Shown here piece after piece: positions 50,501-62,164 of a DNA stretch of 64,000 nucleotides. Location of the stretch: positions 806,001 through 870,000 of the forward strand of contig NW_026570235.1 in the NCBI RefSeq assembly GCF_019649055.1. The letters run 5' to 3'. The notes under the pieces were generated by a model, which saw only the letters and a program-made list of their open reading frames with translations, was not told the DNA's origin and did no database searches. Both the position numbers and the translations under genes were made by a program. The DNA comes from Paramacrobiotus metropolitanus (taxonomy: Eukaryota > Tardigrada > Eutardigrada > Parachela > Macrobiotidae). Every line of letters begins with the position of its first letter. The stretch's first letter is position 1.

Positions 50501-53500
50501 GTTGGTAATAAATCTGGTGTTGGAAGAGCTCGAAATTAGTAAACGTGGTAATGGGAATATTGCGGATGACATCGAACAGTTGCCCGTACATGGGCGGCAG
50601 AATTAGCGAGCAGGTTGTGGTTCCTGACTGTGGCGTCGGCATCACTAAATGTTCCTGGGTCAACACCCCACTTTCCCCCTCATTGACTCTGAACGGTTTA
50701 CCCAGCGTTGTGGAAATGACTTTTTCCGTCAGCAATACCTGTATTTCCAAGTGATCGATGATCTTATCGCCAATGACCCAAGGATCATCGACGGAAGTGA
50801 TTCTAAAGGAAAGGTCATCGTCGAATAGCGCATTACTGGTCGCGCCGCCGCGATTTTGCGCGCGATATTCCACAGCATCATGTTCAATGTCTCTCCACGA
50901 GAATTTCATACTATCAGTGCCGTTGACCAGGAGTGAGCCTTTTTGAGCGGGCGTCTGTAGTTCAAACTGCAAATCGCTTGGTGGATAGTTGTCAGTTTCG
51001 GCAGAGCCTAACAATTTGCTTCGACTCAATTTAACTGTGCTGTCTTCTGGAACGGTTAGCACCATTCCCAGTTTGGAGAGACCGAATTTTTTCGGCTGAT
51101 CGGACTGCGTAGCCGGTATTATACGGAACTGGAATTCCGTGGCCACTACGAGACTATCCCCGGCATCATCGGCGGTAATATTGAAACGGACAAGATCTTC
51201 CGTGGCGGTATGTGTTGTTTTCATGTTTTTATAAATCAGCCCACTGGACAGATTAGCCAGATGCGCGGCCGTGAAGTGGTCATGAAGGATGAGCGATTTG
51301 TTATTTAACCACAGCATCCCCATGGCCGGCGCTTTGTCAAGAGTAAAGTGAATTGCTGCCCGATCGATATCGGGATCAGATATGAGGAGGTAATGATCGC
51401 TGATTGATGCCATTTCTCCTTCCTTCACCACAATCACCCGGCTGGTCGCCGCAGGGGGCTTCACCAGCCAATCACTGCTGTGACGTCGCGGCTTACTGGC
51501 CGCTGCCACAGGGGGCGGTGCGATGACTATGCGCAGTGTCTGATTGTACAGCACATTCCCCTGTTTGTCCTGCACATCCACCATCAGTTGATCATACTGC
51601 AGCGCATCCGTGTTAGGCAGCGCAGCCGGCGCCTGGTAAGCAATTTCTCCATATGAGAACTTGGACTGTGGGAACGCAACAGGAATGTGCTGGTTATGCT
51701 GATCTTCTCGATTGGTCCATATTAATGTGCCTAATTGCGGCGGTGCACGAACAATGAGCAGGAGATCGCGGTCGCTGGTGAAATCATCAACAAAATGCAG
51801 GATCCGGTTACCGATAATTGCCACTTGTGAGGCGTTCACATGCAGATGCCGGGATGCGCTGGACAGTGAGCGGGGTGGCTGGGTGTCCTGGGGAATGAAT
51901 GTGACACTTAGAGGGTGTAAATGGGCCGATAAATTAGGAGGATCATTGCCGTCCTGCAGGCGAAATTCCGTCGTGTACCATGTACTGGAGATCTGAGATG
52001 GATCGCCTTCGTGCTGGTAGAAGAGATTTCCGGCATCGATGTCCGCTTGTGTCCATTTATCCACGCGGTTCTCTCTGAAATTCAGCACATCAAATTAAAC
52101 ATGATAATGACCAATGATCAGTGCAGGGCGTAGTAATTAACGATTCTGCAACACCTGCGCTTGTAACTCAACTATTCGGTCTGATCCAAACTGGCCGCTA
52201 AAACGGAAATGCCGGCAATGATACTTATATACCAGTTATCACCCAGAGGCCAACGTCGATATTAAAACAACATTGCATATTAAATTTGTATATTCTAACA
52301 AAAGCGGTGAATGCGAAAGAAATACTATGGGTTAATAATTACACAAACATAAACCGTTTCGATTCAGCTTTCGATGTATAAGCTACAGAGTATCTGTACA
52401 GACTGTACATACATGAGTTATTCTTGGTTGGTTAATAATTCAACAAGTGCAAATAAACTATTTTAAAAATGAATTCCGAGTATCTTTGCTGAAGTCTACG
52501 GATTACATAGTACACTGACCCTACAGTGACTAAATTCACCGGGAACATTTTTCTTCGTAACAAACATACTGATGCAAATTAGTTAAAACTTTTTATGTTT
52601 ATGAGTTATGATAACTTCGTAGCCCACCTTTTTAATACGGCTGTTTTCGTTGTACGAGTAGACGATGTATGTGGTATACTGTAGATTTACACAAATAAGT
52701 GCAGCCATCAAATCTCACCTGGACGTTTCGATATCTTTGTCATTATCTGTGAGAAAGAAGTATCCCCACATTGGCGCGCTTTGCGTAATGTGAAAGTACA
52801 CTTGGTCATTTGCACATTCCATATCTTTGGCCCGCAGTGTTTTATTGCTAATCTTGACCATCTCGTGGGCGCTATGCACGAGAATACCGGTGTTAGCCAA
52901 GAGCACCGGTGGCTCATCATCCACCGGCAGAATACTGATGGCCACTAAAAACTCCACTTGCTGTTTGTCCACTGCCGACGTGTCCAGCTGACCGTCGTCC
53001 ATCTGCAGTAGCAGTGTGTCAGCCGCCGTATCCGATCCATCATGCTCATATTGAAGTGATCCGATCTCAAGATCCCCAGCTACAAACCTCTTCACACTCC
53101 CTTCACGGCCGGACTGCAGGAGGCGCCCGTGCGCCAGTCCACCGATAACACGGAATGAGATGTTAGCGTAATTGTCTTCGTCAGCCACCGCCAGATTCCG
53201 GTGCCGCCACAGTGTGGCTGCTTCCCCTTCGTACAGCGTTAATCCCGTGTTGAACACGATAAACGGTCCCGGATAATTGCCGGGTCGGATGTTGACCATC
53301 AGCAGCACGGATTCCGATACCAAGCCTTCCGGATCCACCACTTCCAGGAAGAACTCCGCCACGTTGTCCGGTTTCGGCTGCAGTGGTGGGCGGAAGGCGA
53401 TGCGCTGGGCGCTGATGTCTTTCTGCGTAAACGCTTCGATTGGATGCACCGGATCGTCCACGCGAATTAAATATCCGTCTGTTGCTTCCGGCGCTTGGAC

Positions 53501-54385
53501 CACGTGATACACTAAATTTTCACTGGGTGTTTCCGCATCTTCCGCTAAGAGGATCTCCTTAGAAATGCTCTTAATGACATAACTCTGTACGTCCAATAAC
53601 AGCTGTGCCGTAAAGGCGATTTTGGGCGGCGTGTTACTCGGCGTGTGGTCAATTTGAATAGGGAATTGAAAGTATTCAACCACGGGACTGGACATACTAT
53701 CCAGTGTCTCCAATTTCACAATAACATAATCGCGGTTTGTGTACACTTCCGTTGTTAATTCATAATACACTTCCCCGGCAAAGAACTCACCGCACGTCAG
53801 GGAGTGCTGACCGATCGTCAGATGACCGAAGCGTGGGAAACGCTGTCCGCTGACGACAGCAATATGGCAGTAATCCGGCAATTCATCTTGACTCATTTTC
53901 ACCGAATTCACCGTTACCGGCTGGCTACGATGCGTTGATTTGTTGACGCGCAATGGAAAGCCTTTTAGAATTATATTCTCCGGTCCAGGATCCAAAATGC
54001 GAATTAGGGCAAACAGTGTATATTCCAACAGATCTGTGGGAGTAAACACAAACAAACGGAATTTCACGGTGTCTTCGCTCGGGCTCTCGTAGCCGTAATG
54101 CACATAAGAGACATTTTTTGCCGCACAGGAAAAAGCATTAGAATTAACGTTCCCGACCAGTGAATATATTGGCTCGGTTTGGATCACTTTGATAGTGCAA
54201 CGATGAGAAGGATCAGTAATATTCAGATGCTGCAAAATTCCGTCAAAATTTAGCAATACAGATTTCCCAAAATTGACATCAGCCGATAAGGTCAAACTGG
54301 ATGGCAACGGATAATCAGCCGACAAAACCGCCGTGCAAATGCGGCATACGATAATTATATGTAAATAGATCAACCGCAGGATCAT
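44563..54385 (-). CDS. FREM2-like extracellular matrix protein (CSPG + Calx-beta), C-terminally short
   Basis: FRAS/FREM proteins line basement membranes. Sixteen exons: 54385-52719, 52074-49339, 49166-49038, 48839-48588, 48417-48079, 47998-47600, 47381-47199, 47051-46846, 46752-46681, 46536-46326, 46260-46090, 45954-45590, 45519-45300, 45206-45096, 44955-44825, 44691-44563; about 2,439 aa. A signal peptide is followed by CSPG repeats filling exons 1 and 2, then Calx-beta domains (exons 2-8) and the FREM2 C-terminal region (GQPVVCITCNP, DSIYFANG, CSNMLSSNEVRTQDGFLKHW, TVEFYRNLNL, GLYNITLLPC). Exon 6 adds a charged low-complexity insert. Exon 2 carries one extra C in the CCCC run at 49523-49526 (plus strand), which shifts the frame; all other junctions agree. 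The protein stops where FREM2 would run on for several hundred residues to its membrane segment, so a secreted form is inferred. Confidence 0.88.
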
Positions 54386-56235
54386 TTTTGATAATCGGTG
54401 TTATCAGTTAATCATGGTCAATCATTCAATTACCTTTTCGTCGCATTCGAAATGATCAAAACTACTAGATGCAGTTGTTATGGTTAAACAATCAAACGTT
54501 TCTAAACACGACGTTTCACAGGCTCATAGAGCGCAGATCAGGACTGCATTGAACATGGAGAAATGCCACACAATGATAATCTCGTTTGTATAACCAGAGC
54601 CAAAGTGTATCTTAAATGGCCAGTGGGCGGTCTCACGAGTATTGGCTTCTGGTGGCTTATTATCACAGCAATGAAACTGACCAAAGCAAACAATATTTGT
54701 TTTGCATTGTAAGATTCCATTTGGCTTATCCATTTACTCGACCTTACTGCTTAACATTAACATGGTTATTAATTTGAATAATTAATAATATTTAATAAAT
54801 AAGAAAAAACCTTTCAACGGTCAACAGTGACACTAGATGAAAATTAGTTCTACGTAATAACTTTGGAATGCCGGTTGACATCCTCATATTAGATAAGATA
54901 TTTTGGTAATTTTTTACAATATTAATGTAACTTTTGAATTTGTTCCACAGCTGAACGGTCAGTTATTCAGCATAAACGTTCGACTTAGTATATACCAATC
55001 TTACATTTTTATATGCATTGTATCAGTACAGATACTGCTGAATAAAAGTTACCGTTTTTTACATCGACAAAGCAGAATTTTGTTTGACAACGATAAATTT
55101 CGCTATGTTTGTTAATTCGCCGGGTGATTTACTTCGCGGGTCTTTGGTTAATCCGATTTCAGCCGCGTAAAATGTACCCCACTTTACAGCTGTGAATATT
55201 GGCCAACGTCCGATAAGAGACTGGCAGTTTGGGAAAGATTGGTCAAAACCGCTAAACTTTACAGACAACATTTTACGATAGGTGTGCACTGTGCAGCACT
55301 CGCCAGTCAACCTGTATAATTCAAGTAAATAGTGAAATGATACAATCCAGCACAATTGGTAACTTCATGTATAATTTTCCGGATCATTGCTGACCGCATT
55401 CTTGTCAGTTTTGAGCAAGGTCTCTTATTTAACGCACTGCGTGGATGTGTTTAATCTTGAATTATTGAATCTTCAGAAATGAGTATACAGTTTTATTTGC
55501 TTCCCTTTTCTTCGTTAAATATTATTGCACTGGAGGGTCTATTCATGTTCGCGACTGTTAAAATGCTTTTGACGCTTTTGAGTGTATGGGCATATACATG
55601 GAAAACGGCGGCTTTTTACTGGCCTCTTGAGCACTTCACCGCTCCGTTTTGTGCAATGCTGCTTCACTACGAAAGCTTTTCGTCGGTCAATTTGCAAACA
55701 CTCCAGAAAATTTTCGCACAGTTGCATTGGCTGTATCATGTCACCGAATGTCATTAAAAAATTATCTGGTCAAAAATGTGCTCCTCTACTCGAATATGTA
55801 AAATCGTTTTTTTAGCAGTATAAAATCGGGTGTGGGCTTCTTTTACCATTATTAATATCAGTAATATTGATAATACAAAGTAAATAACACTATTACTCTG
55901 TGCAATAGAAAATGCGGCCCTTTACCTATAACATCCAGTTGAAGTGTGGGTGGCACAACATATTCGACTGCGGAGTCGCAGACTAAATTATGTCGGAAGT
56001 TTAATGTTCAACCAGGTCCTCAAAGAAAATCCTTTACAATTCCTACGTCTATCACAACAAGCATATTTCTTACGTATAAAGTAGCCATACATGTACACGC
56101 AATTTCTAAGGAAACGTTGTAACTGCAGTGTGCACAAATAAAGGAAGCTGATGTCTCCACTACTGCCGTATGTTAAAAAATCAGTCAATAGAAATATAAA
56201 ATAAATGCGACTAGCACTCGACACTGAGATACAAA
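54386..56235. other. Intergenic between the FREM2-like gene and FCHSD
   Basis: About 1.85 kb. Holds the FREM2-like promoter and the FCHSD 3' UTR. A 93-codon plus-strand frame (55479-55757) and an overlapping minus-strand frame show no recognisable motif and are not called. Confidence 0.5.
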
Positions 56236-59200
56236 TCACCAAGGTCGGTCTGGAACGGAAATCATGGAAAAGGAATGTTCGGCAAGCCCCTGCTAAAACA
56301 TGACTTACTTTAGCTCACTAAAATTATGCGAACTAGCGGATGTTATGATTCCATACAATAAAGCAATATTTTAAGTAGAACATTAAGTACGTAAACTTTA
56401 AGTTACGTTTTGTGTGGCTTGTGCGATGTGTGATTCATTCGTTACCTGTTGCGTGTAACCAGGTAATGGCGATGAAGTGGAGGAGAGCGATATTCCTCTA
56501 TCACTACTGTTATCCGTATCAATCTGGAAAATCACATCTAATTGTTACTCGTACTGTTTGTCAGTCTGGGAACTGCACAACCGCGACCAGCGCAGAAGTG
56601 CAGTTGCAGCTAATACGTACTATAAAAAATAAGGAATAAGGAAGTGTGATTTATGCATAACGATTGAATTGTTAGTTTATTTTATAATCTATCCTTAGTT
56701 TAGAATAAACATTTAAAAATACTTCCATAGCATTTTTGGAAATGCGAAAAACATAAGAAATATACCAATTCTTCTGTCAACGCTGACAGGAATAGTCCAA
56801 CTCTTCCATTCAACTCTCCTGTCCAGTATCCGTCATCAACATCACCATGCGACCGGCTAATAATCTTTATCACGTCGCCTTCTTGAAAGGATAAATCTTC
56901 CGGATCATCCGCGCTGTAATCGTATACGGCTCGGCAGTACGCAGCAGTGGGCTCGGTATACGTATCACCAAACGAGGTTTCCGTAACTGTGTAAACAAAG
57001 TCTTCTAATCTGATGCTATAAAAACCCCCAAAAAAATTTTACTAGAAAATTATCTAAGTTACCGCTAAGTTGTGGCAGTTCATGGTGTTCAGCAGATCCC
57101 ACACGCTGCTGACTGCTCACCGAGGACGTCCGGTTGGTTAACCCCGATTCGCCGCGCTGTACACTGTGTACGGAATGACTGTCGGACGGTGTTGTGCCGT
57201 CTTCCGTGTACTCATTTTCGTTCGTGGGCGATTCGTAGCTGCTGTGTGTTATACGAATGCCATTATCAACATGATCCCATAGAGCACCGTTGGAGCCCGC
57301 TTCGTCATCCCAGGAAGGCATACTATACGCCGAAAAATCCGGTCTTATTTGGCTGTTGTTTGCGACAAGTGCATCTACGCCGTCGTCGTCTTTCTTATAA
57401 TTAACGTATGTCTTCGGTACATATCCTTGCTGGCCAGAGGAATTTTCCACCTGCATTAATATAGTTTAAAATAATATTCAGATGCATTTAATTACGATTA
57501 AAAATTCAGTTTTACTCTTAGCCCATTATACGTACTTCTATGTCTAACTTTTTACAAACATTGTGCAGTTTACAAAGCATGTACATAATTATATAATTGG
57601 AAAAAACATACCAGAAGCCATTCGGCGTCAGTGGTACCGTCAAGGACAGTAAGTTCTTCGTTAGCGGTAATCGAGAGTTCATCTTGCCGGTCAGCACTGT
57701 AGTCATACATGGCTGTACAGCGCACGCTCGGACCGCCGGAAGTTGAAGTATCCAAGGCTTGCGTGGTACTTGTGTCCGAAATACTGATTTGATTAGTTGC
57801 ATTCTCCTGAAAATGAACCAAAGTAAGTGAGCTGATTATCTATCTGCAGTTTTAATTGTACAGAAAACCTTTTTCAGAACTACCATACTTTTTCGCGATT
57901 TTGACACAGTTTTTTTTACGGTTATTCGCTTACAGCGTTGTTATCACTATGAATTGTGGAGTTGCTGTGATGTCTAGGCGGAAGCGGTAGTGTTGTAATA
58001 ATTTCCGGTCCAGAGGATGCTGCGGTAATTTTCTCCTCTACGGCGATCTTTGCGCTAGCCATCCATGTGTCCACATCAACTGTGCAAGGATGCAAGCATG
58101 GTAATTATGCAAGTCAGTAAATAAAATGCATATCCAAGCAGTTTGTAAGAATGCTCATTCATTTTATACCTCCGGCCTGTTTTAGCGTATCCAGTATTGC
58201 CTGAGCAGTGTGCTGTAAGTTTGTTTCGTTCCGTAAGTTTTCTTTTAGGGAATACTGTTTTGTTTCAAAGGCATTTTTTCCCTCTTCCGTCTACAGTAGT
58301 TGAAATAAATATGATGTTTCTAAAAAAATTATTGGCATCTTTTCTTGATTGTAGTTTGCTGCCAAAACAATACCGTGATGTCAACGTTTTGTTTCTCCAG
58401 GACGTCTATTTGCTCCACGAGTTTTTTCTGGGCTAATTGACTTTCCAGCAAGCGAATTGCCCATTTTCGAGCGCACTTTTCCATCGCGGTTGCGGCATCC
58501 CCGTCCAAAAGGATGCTGGACACCGTATCACCAGAGCACGCTTCGAATGTATACTGGACCGGTTCTTTAAACATACTGTGGGCACTGATTAGGGATTCGA
58601 TGTCCTTTCGATTGCTTAACTAAACACACAAAAATTAGCGAATTAATATGGTTTACGTAAAAGTACTTACTGTCACTGTCATAGCATAAGAGTTTTGCGC
58701 ATATAAAACCTTGCTATAGAAGTATAGTAGTCAGATGTGGTAATAAAGCAATAAAAGGCTTAAATGCAATCGCGATCATAAAATTTTAAACAAAACTGAC
58801 AAATGAATGTACTTCTAAGAACAGTTGTACAGAACTGGTTGTCAAAATGAAACTAATCGTGACGGCGTGCTGCGAGACAAGATAATCACTATAGCCTAAC
58901 ACATCATTTCTGAATTTTTTTAAAGTGTCGGCATTACGAAATAATTTTTTTGATTTAATGATATGTAATTTATCGTTAAGCAAAATGTAAACAATTTTAT
59001 TATAGCGCCGCACCGTACGTATCCTGGTTAGGCTGACTCGTCCGCGTTAAATATTATTTATATGTTTGTCTGCCAAAAAGATAGCAAAAGCCTGTTTGCA
59101 AATAAACATCAATTATTGCCTTACGCTCTGGTTCTCAGCGTTGAGCTTAGTGTACACTTCGTGCGCTTCCGGTATTATGTGTAGTTCACAATGAAGGACT

Positions 59201-62164
59201 AACGCTAAAAGGTGACGCATCCCATCATACACGTTGCCGTTCATCATCTGCAATCCAAAAAATCGCTGCACAGCATATAACTTTGCGAAAAAAATACACA
59301 TATTTCTGTTGATTTTTTACGCCTACATCCATGATGTAGGGTAGATCATGGGAGTAGTAGCGCGACAGTAAGGAATTTGCTCCGATAATTGACAGGATGT
59401 ATTCATTTCGGGCTGCGGTGGCTCTGGGAGTCTGGTTTTCTAAAATCTCTGTGACCTGAAAACGGATGAACATCTAAGTAAAAACTAAAAATGGTCGCTT
59501 TACCAATGCAAAACAAATATTTTTATGCGCTATTGCACCCGTTTATTTTACTTCACTGGTGTACATGCGTAATTAATGGCTTAACACTTGCTTCGTAATG
59601 CATAAACCATAAATGTAACAGATCAAATTAATACAAGCCAAGAATTATGAACTGTATTTTTTAAAAACTACCTATTTATAATATTTGAAGGTTGTTTTAC
59701 GATAGGTTTAGTGTTCTTGATCACATGTATACTCGTATACAGGTTAAATAATGCATAGCAGTATTCTTTAATACATGAAAATGTTCAAACCAACATAGGC
59801 GAAAACAACTGACAATTAAGATGATTTTACGACAGTCGCGAACCTAGCAAACACAGAGACCGACAGAAAAACTACGGAAACAAGCAGCCAGAATCCACAG
59901 GTGCCACACCAACGAGCTCGCTGGTTAAGGGCCAAACGCAGAGCGTTGTAAGTTCATACAAATAATGCATTATTTGTATGAACTTCCTGTAATTACAGTA
60001 CCTTAGCCGGCGGCGTAACTGTTTTTCCTTTCTTTTTTGCCCTGCAAAGTTGATGATGCCCGTTTTAGAGGTGTTGGACTGACCATGTGAGCATAAGCCG
60101 TAGTAAGAACGGCACTCAAAGTCGTGCTCTTACTTCTGTTCTAACTTTTTTACTTTTTCTTTGGCTTCTTGTATAACGGACTCGGCTTCCGTGTACGATT
60201 TCCTTGAGTGCGTTATCATGTCCACGACTCTGTTACATTCCAAATGTACCTCCAGCGCAGTGTCCATAGCCTGAATTCGAAGTTATACACATTCGATAAA
60301 ATTCACGCAAATTTGCAATTGCAAATTAAATTAGTTTAATACATTTATAAAAATTTTAAATATTTGCATACATAAACTAAACCTTGCACATTTCAAATGC
60401 TTTTCTTTACGCGGGGTAACCGTCCGGCACACTTATGCTTATGAAATATTGACGCTGCGTAAACGAGAAGGAAGACATATTTCATAACTAAGTCCACAAA
60501 TACGGCAAGAGAATTTAATGTTGACATAATTATTACAATCATACTTAGAATTCAGTTAGTGCTGCAATAAAGGGAATATGGTCATTAAAATACTTTAAAT
60601 GATATGGAATATCTTGCCGGTTCAAAATCTGTCTGGCGAATGGCGCTATTACGTGGATATATAGCGCTGTTTTATGTTTTATATTTTATTATAATTTAGC
60701 TCGGCCCAAAACATCCCTTCTAAAATTTAGTTCCATAACGTTTTCGATTTATTATGTAAACGCACTTGTTTTACTTGACGAGTCCTAGTAGTTTTTGGTG
60801 TTTTCAGTTCATCTGATGTCAGTTTAATTATTTCGTCATACTGGCTGATTTTCGATGTTTGCAACTTCTGGAGACCGCTCATGCAATCTGTCCAGAACTC
60901 CGCCAAAGTTAACTCGCTACAAAAAAAAACATTTCTTTGCATAGCCCGTATCTTTTATATGCATTTATTTGATTTATAGCGCTAACATGTAATTTATTCC
61001 CTTACTTGTTAAATAATTTGTTTACCTGGCAGTTGGGGGGTCATTTTGCACTTCTTCGGGATCACTGAGTGCCGTTGCCGAATTTTGCTTAAGTGCACCT
61101 TTCCCATGCAGTGTATCACAGTATGTCAGAAAATCTTTTCGGGAAGTATGCTGTGTGATAAGTTTTTGGAGGGCCTAGAGCCGGAAATTTATTTAAGTAT
61201 TTGTAATTGAAACAGATCCTTATGCAAATCCAAATACTAATCATAATATTTATCATAAGCGCACTGAGGATGCAGTACTCCAGAATTTCTTTACAGCATT
61301 ATTAACTTTAAGCCAATTAATCTTGCAATACGTACCACAGCGCAATCTCTCTCAATAGTTGCTTTATGTTTCAGGAACGACCTAATAACAGAGAACATGA
61401 TTTCAAGTTGGTTTTTAAAAACTACAAAGAGCGGGAAAGTCTTATAATTTAGCTAATGACCACTAATATGAATGCAGGAGAACTAGCATTTGCATGGCAT
61501 AGTGTGCTTTGAATTATGGCGCTTTCCGCAATTTCTTCACTTTCAATTTTTACCAGCAATCAGCAGATAGATACCTACTTGATTTTTTTAGTGTCAGGAC
61601 TTGCAGAAACTTGTATACTAATTAGGAAAACTAGCTGCATTCGATAATTTAAAGCGCAGATTAACAATTTGGTGAACGTTCTTGCGGCTTTTCAAACGAT
61701 CGTTTTACGTATATATTGAATACTTCCATAAATCACTGGACAGCAGCCATAAAAAACTTCGTAGAGTGCGCTGTCCGAAACACAAAGAACAATCAAAACT
61801 TACCGTATGTTCTCGACAACGGATGCTTCCAGAGCAGCTTTTTGCTGCAATTTCTCGAGCTGTATGGCGTGTTTTAGAATTGGCGGGGAAGGAATCTGCA
61901 GGACAAAAAGATGTGTGATGTATTAGAAAATTTCTTGTATAAATTTTCACGACGAAAGATGTTTAACGTTACAACGTTTTCAAGGGGTTAGATCAAATTT
62001 TTTGCAGTATGTGAAAGAAAGCAGAGACGTCTAGACTCTAGACAGCTACAAAATTTCAGTCCAAAATATAAAACTATCTACAAAATCCAGTTGTATTTAT
62101 TGTAAAAGCAGTTTCATACCTTTCTGACCGCCATTTTCGGGGCGGGCTTTGTAGTGTCTTTCAT
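56236..62164 (-). CDS. FCHSD: FCHSD/nervous wreck: F-BAR and double-SH3 protein, complete
   Basis: Membrane-bending adaptor linking endocytic membranes to actin assembly. Seventeen exons: 62164-62120, 61895-61804, 61381-61336, 61174-61026, 60916-60775, 60270-60134, 60041-60002, 59455-59327, 59247-59125, 58619-58374, 58290-58170, 58079-57934, 57806-57612, 57450-57063, 57004-56766, 56523-56446, 56289-56236; 2,370 nt, 789 aa, phases all agree. F-BAR blocks match FCHSD2: HKATIERDCAV, ATAARNEYILSI, MNGNVYDGMRHLLAL, KCARKWAIRLLE, LKQAGVDVDTWMASAK. SH3-1 (CTAMYDYSADRQDELSI ... GYVPKTYVNY) spans two exons. SH3-2 (AVYDYSADDPEDLSFQEGD ... NGRVGLFLSAL) has Leu where the ligand-groove Pro of FPS usually sits. 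The acceptor at 57005 is a second AG, chosen by frame. The last exon is short and least certain. Confidence 0.93.
59950..59985. repeat. Perfect 36-bp palindrome in an FCHSD intron
   Basis: Centred on ATGCAT at 59965-59970; every base pairs out to 59950 and 59985 (arm AAGTTCATACAAATAATG). It lies 16 bp inside the intron from the donor that follows the 40-nt exon 60041-60002. Confidence 0.97.

Noticed and set aside
55479-55757. 93-codon plus-strand ORF with hydrophobic N-terminus
   Set aside because: No family motif, no splice or polyadenylation support, and an open frame also exists on the opposite strand.
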